From Paracoccaceae bacterium (GTDB taxonomy: Bacteria > Pseudomonadota > Alphaproteobacteria > Rhodobacterales > Rhodobacteraceae), in assembly GCA_007121055.1 (NCBI GenBank), contig SKMM01000190.1, forward strand, positions 1 through 5,454: a stretch of DNA of 5,454 nucleotides. Direction: 5' to 3'. Below, one piece after another: positions 1 through 5,454 of this stretch; the stretch's first letter is position 1, and the number at the start of each line of letters is the position of its first letter. The position numbers were made by a program, and so were the translations under genes. The notes under the pieces are model-generated. The model worked only from the letters and a program-made list of their open reading frames with translations. It had not been told where the DNA came from and made no database searches.

Positions 1-255
1 CAGCACGGAGCGGTGGAAATTGGCGCAATGCGGGCAGGTCAGCGAGGCGTATTCGATCACCGTCACCGGCGCGTCGGGGTCGCCCATGGACATCTCGGGC
101 ACGCGGGCGAAATCGGCGTCGCTGGCCGATTGCGCCTCGGCCGGCGATCCGATCTGGGCGGGGACGGGGGAGTTGGAGGGGGCGAGCGCCCACCAGCCCA
201 CCCCGCCGCCGACGGCGAGGGCAATGGCTGCGGGGGCGAGACGGCTCATGTTCAT
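1..255 (-). CDS. DsbA-family thioredoxin-fold protein, N-terminal part (runs off the left edge)
   Basis: This is a partial leftward gene; only its first 85 codons are in the window. The translation starts MNMSRLAPAAIALAV. A short start with one Arg is followed by a hydrophobic stretch (about residues 6-26), which indicates an N-terminal export signal or membrane anchor and a periplasmic location. A low-complexity linker (about 27-48) leads into the start of a thioredoxin fold: a GDPDAPVTVIEYAS strand, then the CPHC redox motif at residues 74-77. This is the usual layout of DsbA-like thiol oxidoreductases (Thioredoxin_4 type), which form or rearrange disulfides in exported proteins. The ATG at 255 is preferred over the in-frame ATG at 249. 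It has an AAAGG ribosome site 6 nt upstream (266-262) and it overlaps the upstream stop codon as ATGA, suggesting translational coupling. The cis-Pro loop and C-terminus are outside the window, so oxidase versus isomerase activity cannot be judged. Confidence 0.88.
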   Translation of the reverse strand, partial: MNMSRLAPAAIALAVGGGVGWWALAPSNSPVPAQIGSPAEAQSASDADFARVPEMSMGDPDAPVTVIEYASLTCPHCANFHRSVL

Positions 256-788
256 GGCGCACCTTTCCGGTTGTCGTGGCGGCTTAGGACGGATCGGCCC
301 AGCGATTCAAGGGCCGCCCGCAGGGCGGGGTCCTGCACGCCTGCGGCCGCGCGGGCGGCGCGGTCGTCGTGGTCGGGCTTGGCTGCCGGGGTGAAGGGGG
401 CGGCCGGCTCGGCAAAGCCCGCGGCGGGCTCCGGCGCGGGGCCCTGTTGCAGCGCGATGCGGGCGATCGCGGCGAAGCCGAGGGCTGCGTTCACGCGCTC
501 GACGATGCGGGGGGCGAGCATCTGGACCATCGGCGCCGCGGGGCCGGGGACGGCCAGGGTGAGGGTCGCGCCGAGGCCCTGGGTCCGCTTGCCCCGCGCC
601 CAGCCGAGTTTCACGGGGCGGGCGAGGCGGGCGGTGTCGGGGCCCACGATCTCGTCCCAGCGGGTCAGCAGGCGCGCAACGGCAAAACCGCGCTTTTCGC
701 CCGCGCTGCGGATGCGGTCCTCCACCAGGGCGGCCGCGTGGCGGAAGCCGCGGCCGCGGCGGGCGGGGGTCGGGCCGGGGCTGGGCAT
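252..788 (-). CDS. DUF721 / DciA-like protein
   Basis: A 178-residue soluble, basic protein with no signal peptide. Residues about 15-115 match the DUF721 pattern: an N-terminal helix, the RWDEIVGPDTARLARP block (43-58), a Gly-rich strand (LGATLTLAV, 72-80), and a C-terminal amphipathic helix ending in NAALGFAAIARIAL. From about 117 to 145 it is Ala/Pro-rich and probably disordered, and it closes with a short conserved-looking helix (VQDPALRAALESLGRSV). DUF721 proteins include DciA, the loader or activator of the replicative DnaB helicase in bacteria lacking DnaC. Assigning that role here is by family only. The ATG at 788 has a GAGGGAA Shine-Dalgarno (803-797) 8 nt upstream. The gene is divergent from mutY, and its TGA overlaps the ATG of the DsbA-like gene by 4 bp. 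The pairing with mutY and a dsbA-like gene is, from memory, a recurrent alphaproteobacterial arrangement. Confidence 0.88.
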   Translation of the reverse strand: MPSPGPTPARRGRGFRHAAALVEDRIRSAGEKRGFAVARLLTRWDEIVGPDTARLARPVKLGWARGKRTQGLGATLTLAVPGPAAPMVQMLAPRIVERVNAALGFAAIARIALQQGPAPEPAAGFAEPAAPFTPAAKPDHDDRAARAAAGVQDPALRAALESLGRSVLSRHDNRKGAP

Positions 789-819
789 GGCTGCGGTTCC
801 CTCGGTCAGGATCGCGACT

Positions 820-825
820 ATTGTA
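820..825 (-). promoter_or_regulatory. possible -10 element for the DUF721-dsbA transcription unit
   Basis: Read leftward, the 94-bp divergent gap contains TACAAT (825-820), five of six matches to the sigma-70 -10 consensus, about 31 nt ahead of the DUF721 start codon. A -35 at the right distance is poor (TGGCCT-like), so this is a candidate only. No comparable element was found for mutY on the other strand. Confidence 0.3.
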
Positions 826-882
826 AGGCAAGTGGCGGCACAGGCCAGAGGGCTCGGTGCACGGCTGTGTGACGGGGGAGAG

Positions 883-1950
<1,068 letters not shown>

Positions 1951-1977
1951 GGGGCGGACACCAATCAGGAGGATGCC

Positions 1978-2454
1978 ATGGCGGACGTGACCGTCTCGGA
2001 CAAGGACATCGAGGCCACCGAGGGCTTCGTCTTCAACCACACCATGCTGCGGATCAAGGACCCGGCGCGGTCACTTGATTTCTATCAGCGCATCCTGGGG
2101 ATGAAGCTGGTCGACCGGAAGGATTTCGAGGAGGCGAAGTTCTCGCTGTTCTTCCTCGAACCCCGCGGCCATGGATCGACCGAGGGCCCGCGGTCGGCGC
2201 GGCCGGGCATCCTGGAACTGACCCACAACTGGGGTACCGAGAGCGACGACAGCCAGATGCATTCGGGCAACGAGGAGCCGCGGGGCTTCGGCCACATCTG
2301 CATCTCGGTGCCCGACATCGAGGCCGCCTGCGCGCGCTTCGAGGCCGAGGGCGTGGCGTTCCGCAAGCGGCTGCAGGACGGGCGGATGCGGGGACTTGCA
2401 TTCATCCTCGACCCGGACGGCTACTGGATCGAGATCATCGAATACAAGCGCTGA
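1978..2454 (+). CDS. gloA: lactoylglutathione lyase (glyoxalase I)
   Basis: Glyoxalase I converts the hemithioacetal of methylglyoxal and glutathione to S-lactoylglutathione, which glyoxalase II then hydrolyses. The 158-residue cytosolic protein has two beta-alpha-beta-beta-beta modules. Apparent metal ligands, by alignment from memory, are His21 (FNHTMLR), Glu80 (LELTHNWGTE), His106 (GFGHI) and Glu152 (YWIEIIE). The extended N-terminus, the loop at about 62-78 and the ELTHNWGTE and RGFGHI blocks resemble the longer human / Pseudomonas putida type rather than the short E. coli type. This suggests a Zn-activated class I enzyme; the metal is an inference. Human glyoxalase I has Gln where this protein has His21. 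The ATG at 1978 is set by a consensus AGGAGG (1967-1972) with a 5-nt spacer. An out-of-frame ATG at 1973 is ignored. It sits 27 bp after mutY, so a shared transcript is plausible, and an intrinsic terminator lies 39 bp downstream. Confidence 0.95.
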   Translation: MADVTVSDKDIEATEGFVFNHTMLRIKDPARSLDFYQRILGMKLVDRKDFEEAKFSLFFLEPRGHGSTEGPRSARPGILELTHNWGTESDDSQMHSGNEEPRGFGHICISVPDIEAACARFEAEGVAFRKRLQDGRMRGLAFILDPDGYWIEIIEYKR

Positions 2455-2493
2455 GCCGGGCGTCCCGGCGATCGTTCCATCAGAGTTGGGGTA

Positions 2494-2533
2494 ACGCCCC
2501 GGGTGCGACGAGGCCCGGGGCGTGTTTCTTGTT
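2494..2533 (+). terminator. intrinsic terminator after gloA
   Basis: A perfect 10-bp GC-rich stem (ACGCCCCGGG at 2494-2503 with CCCGGGGCGT at 2514-2523) encloses a 10-nt loop. It is followed by a T-rich tail, GTTTCTTGTT (2524-2533). It lies 39 bp past the gloA stop and 33 bp before the NYN gene, so it likely ends the mutY-gloA transcript and limits read-through into the NYN gene. The T-tract is interrupted, so termination may be partial. Confidence 0.75.
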
Positions 2534-2566
2534 GACCGGCGGCGGAAACCGGAGGACCGTTAACGC

Positions 2567-3244
2567 ATGGTTCAGCCGGTTGCAGTGCTTGTGGATGGTG
2601 ACAATATCGGCGGCAAGAACGCCGCGGCGATCCTTGGCATTGCGAGAGAACACGGCGAGCCGGTCGTGGTGCGGGTCTATTTGGACGCCAAGCGGGCGTC
2701 GGACTGGGACAACACCATCGGGTATCGACTGATCCACGCCGGCTGCGGCAAGAACGCGACCGACATCCTGCTGGCCATCGACGCGATGGATCTCGTTCAC
2801 GCACGGGGCGTTCGGCGGTTCGTGATCGCCACCTCCGACGGTGATTTCACGCATCTGGGGTTTCGTTTGCGCGAACTTGGCGCGCAGGTCGTCGGTGTCG
2901 GAGAGGCGAAGGCGCCGCGGGCGTTCCGGGAAAGCTGCTCGACCTTCCTCGAACTCGGTGCGCGGCCGACAGTGAAGCTGGTGGCGGTGGCTCCGCCGGG
3001 TGTCACGGATCTCGACAGGAAGGTGTCCGCAATGATTGCCGAGCACGGCAAGGATGGCACCGGTATGCTGCTTGTCACACTGGGTAGCAGGATGAATGTC
3101 GAGCATGGCATCAGTACCAGAAAACTGCCCGAAAAGAACTGGCGGCAATATCTGAAGGGTCGCCCCGCACTGTTCGTTCTTGGAGCGAGCGGGCCTCAGG
3201 CGATGGTGAAACTGCACCCAAATGCCTTAGCTGCCATTTCCTGA
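2567..3244 (+). CDS. NYN-domain protein with C-terminal OST-HTH/LOTUS-like segment
   Basis: A 225-residue soluble protein. Residues 5-135 form a NYN (PIN-like) nuclease fold with the expected acidic cluster: Asp10 and Asp12 in VDGDN, Asp66 in GKNATDILLAIDAMDL, and Asp91 and Asp93 in SDGDFTHLG. The strand-helix LRELGAQVVGVGEAKAPRAF (101-120) is also typical. After a linker, residues 148-205 resemble an OST-HTH/LOTUS RNA-binding domain (a helix, LVTLGSRMN, then the WRQYLKGRPALFVL strand). This is the COG1432 / LabA-like pattern, which suggests a metal-dependent RNase or RNA-binding regulator; substrate and role are unknown. The ATG at 2567 follows an in-frame TAA (2561-2563), which excludes an earlier start. 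GGAGG (2551-2555) lies 11 nt upstream, slightly far. In its first 50 codons 12 end in A or T, versus 5 in mutY, hinting at a different history or lower expression. It converges on groEL with no partner gene beside it. Confidence 0.85.
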   Translation: MVQPVAVLVDGDNIGGKNAAAILGIAREHGEPVVVRVYLDAKRASDWDNTIGYRLIHAGCGKNATDILLAIDAMDLVHARGVRRFVIATSDGDFTHLGFRLRELGAQVVGVGEAKAPRAFRESCSTFLELGARPTVKLVAVAPPGVTDLDRKVSAMIAEHGKDGTGMLLVTLGSRMNVEHGISTRKLPEKNWRQYLKGRPALFVLGASGPQAMVKLHPNALAAIS

Positions 3245-3310
3245 TCGTCTGTTTCCGTCCGAGTGCGGCGCCGACATTTCCAGTACGGCTGCAATCACGG
3301 CGCAAGATGT

Positions 3311-3335
3311 TCGTCTGACGAGTTGTGTCTGACGA
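3311..3335. repeat. tandem 9-bp direct repeat, possible paired operator-like site
   Basis: GTCTGACGA occurs at 3313-3321 and again at 3327-3335, separated by 5 bp (14-bp period). The first copy sits inside a perfect palindrome with a one-base centre, TCGTCTGACGA (3311-3321). The second copy is in a less perfect inverted context. There is no adjacent promoter that it would obviously control, so function is unassigned and chance is possible. Confidence 0.4.
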
Positions 3336-3384
3336 CAGCGTTTTCGGGCGATGGTCTGTCGCCGTGACGGTGGCGCTGGCATGG

Positions 3385-3411
3385 AAAAGGGGGGCCGTTG
3401 GGCCCCCCTTT
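3385..3411 (-). terminator. groES-groEL operon terminator, probably bidirectional
   Basis: A perfect 11-bp stem (AAAGGGGGGCC at 3386-3396 with GGCCCCCCTTT at 3401-3411) closes a GTTG tetraloop. Read leftward, it begins 25 nt past the groEL stop and ends in TTTT (3388-3385), making a strong intrinsic terminator. Read rightward, it ends in only TTT, so it may also stop NYN transcripts, though less efficiently. Confidence 0.85.
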
Positions 3412-3436
3412 GACGGTCGACCGGATGGTCGGGTGA

Positions 3437-5077
<1,641 letters not shown>

Positions 5078-5131
5078 GTGGGTTGCTCCTTGGGTGTCAG
5101 AATTGGGTTTCGAAAAGCGTGTCGGTCCGGT

Positions 5132-5148
5132 CTGATCGCGGCGATCAG
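5132..5148. repeat. 17-bp perfect palindrome across the groES stop codon
   Basis: CTGATCGC (5132-5139) and GCGATCAG (5141-5148) are exact inverted repeats around one G. On the operon strand the left part includes the groES TGA (5147-5145). The transcript could form a stem of about 7 bp with a 3-nt loop at the start of the intercistronic region. It lacks an adjacent T-tract, so it is not a normal intrinsic terminator. It could be an RNA processing or stability element. Confidence 0.55.
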
Positions 5149-5432
5149 TCGATGATGCCGAGGATGTCGCTTTCCTTCATGATCAGCAGCTCTTCGCCGT
5201 CGAGGGTCACCTCGGTGCCCGACCACTTGCCGAACAGCACGCGGTCGCCGGCCTTGACGGAGGGGGCGATCAGCTCGCCCGAATCCTTGCGGGCGCCTTC
5301 GCCGACCGAGATGATCTCGCCCTGGGCGGGCTTTTCCTTGGCGGTGTCGGGGATGATCAGACCGCCCTTGGTCTTTTCGTCGCCTTCGACGCGACGCACC
5401 AGCACCCGGTCATGCAGCGGTTTGAAAGCCAT
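5145..5432 (-). CDS. groES: 10-kDa co-chaperonin GroES
   Basis: GroES is the heptameric lid of the GroEL chamber. The 95-residue protein is full length and typical. It has the N-terminal strand FKPLHDRVLVRRV (3-15), then the mobile loop at about 16-33 with the hydrophobic contact tripeptide Leu25-Ile26-Ile27 (GGLIIPDTAKEKP). The beta-barrel core includes GEIISVGEG, VKAGDRVLFGKWSGTEV and the C-terminal ESDILGIID. The ATG at 5432 has AAGGAG (5447-5442) 9 nt upstream. The 11-nt Shine-Dalgarno context ACCCAAGGAGC is identical to that of groEL. It is the first gene of the chaperonin operon as seen here. The promoter region, and any CIRCE or heat-shock sigma site, lies beyond the right edge, with only 22 bp of leader visible. 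Confidence 0.99.
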   Translation of the reverse strand: MAFKPLHDRVLVRRVEGDEKTKGGLIIPDTAKEKPAQGEIISVGEGARKDSGELIAPSVKAGDRVLFGKWSGTEVTLDGEELLIMKESDILGIID

Positions 5433-5454
5433 CTGAGAACGCTCCTTGGGTTCC

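Larger units (their letters stand above)
3245..3436. other. non-coding gap between the NYN gene and groEL
   Basis: These 192 bp lie between two converging genes. No credible coding sequence is present. The gap holds a 9-bp direct repeat (3313-3335), a weak 5-bp hairpin without a T-tract (3347-3363), and the groEL terminator hairpin (3385-3411). No dedicated NYN-gene terminator is obvious before that shared hairpin. Confidence 0.6.

Noticed and set aside
13..882. Open frame continuous with mutY, giving a 645-residue protein
   Set aside because: The upstream part is low-complexity, antisense to the DUF721 and DsbA-like genes, and has no MutY homology. The MutY family start fits the ATG at 883.
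2532..2537. TTGACC as a -35 box for the NYN gene
   Set aside because: No acceptable -10 lies 16-18 bp downstream, and it overlaps the gloA terminator tail. The NYN promoter remains unidentified.
2480..3217. 245-codon frame antisense to the NYN gene
   Set aside because: The sense frame has a full set of NYN motifs and the antisense translation shows no family features.
3347..3363. GGCGA/TCGCC hairpin as a terminator for the NYN gene
   Set aside because: Only 5 bp of stem and no T-tract on either strand.
5433..5454. CIRCE or heat-shock promoter upstream of groES
   Set aside because: Only 22 bp of leader is in the window and it holds just the Shine-Dalgarno site. The control region is out of view.

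Overview
The window is high-GC DNA, with mostly G/C-ending codons in its housekeeping genes, and looks like an alphaproteobacterial chromosome, probably Rhodobacteraceae. The basis is the dsbA-like / DUF721 / mutY cluster, a groES-groEL pair with a GroEL tail ending in a Gly-Met-rich repeat, and the protein sequences themselves. The genus cannot be fixed from the sequence alone. There are seven genes. Nothing here is an obvious mobile element, CRISPR array, tRNA, rRNA or phage remnant.

Left part (1-1950): two leftward genes, a DUF721/DciA-like protein and a secreted DsbA-family thioredoxin-fold protein that runs off the left edge. Their stop and start codons overlap (ATGA), so they are probably translationally coupled. 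Divergent from them, across a 94-bp gap, is mutY, the adenine DNA glycosylase of the 8-oxoguanine repair pathway. Although the reading frame is open from position 13, mutY itself starts at 883.

Middle (1951-3436): gloA (glyoxalase I, methylglyoxal detoxification) follows mutY by 27 bp and ends at a strong intrinsic terminator. A NYN-domain protein with a C-terminal OST-HTH/LOTUS-like segment follows on the same strand. It is a predicted RNA-directed nuclease or RNA-binding protein, uses noticeably more A/T-ending codons than mutY, and is the least understood gene in the window. A 192-bp non-coding stretch separates it from the converging chaperonin operon. That stretch holds a short direct repeat and a very strong, near-symmetric terminator hairpin.

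Right part (3437-5454): the leftward groES-groEL chaperonin operon. Both genes carry the same 11-nt Shine-Dalgarno context. A perfect 17-bp palindrome overlaps the groES stop codon. The operon's promoter and any CIRCE or RpoH element lie beyond the right edge.

Functionally this is mostly core stress and maintenance biology: oxidative DNA repair, electrophile detoxification, envelope thiol chemistry, a probable helicase-loading factor and protein folding. I do not see convincing evidence of a previously undescribed multi-gene system. The NYN/OST-HTH gene and the small regulatory structures are the places that merit a second look.
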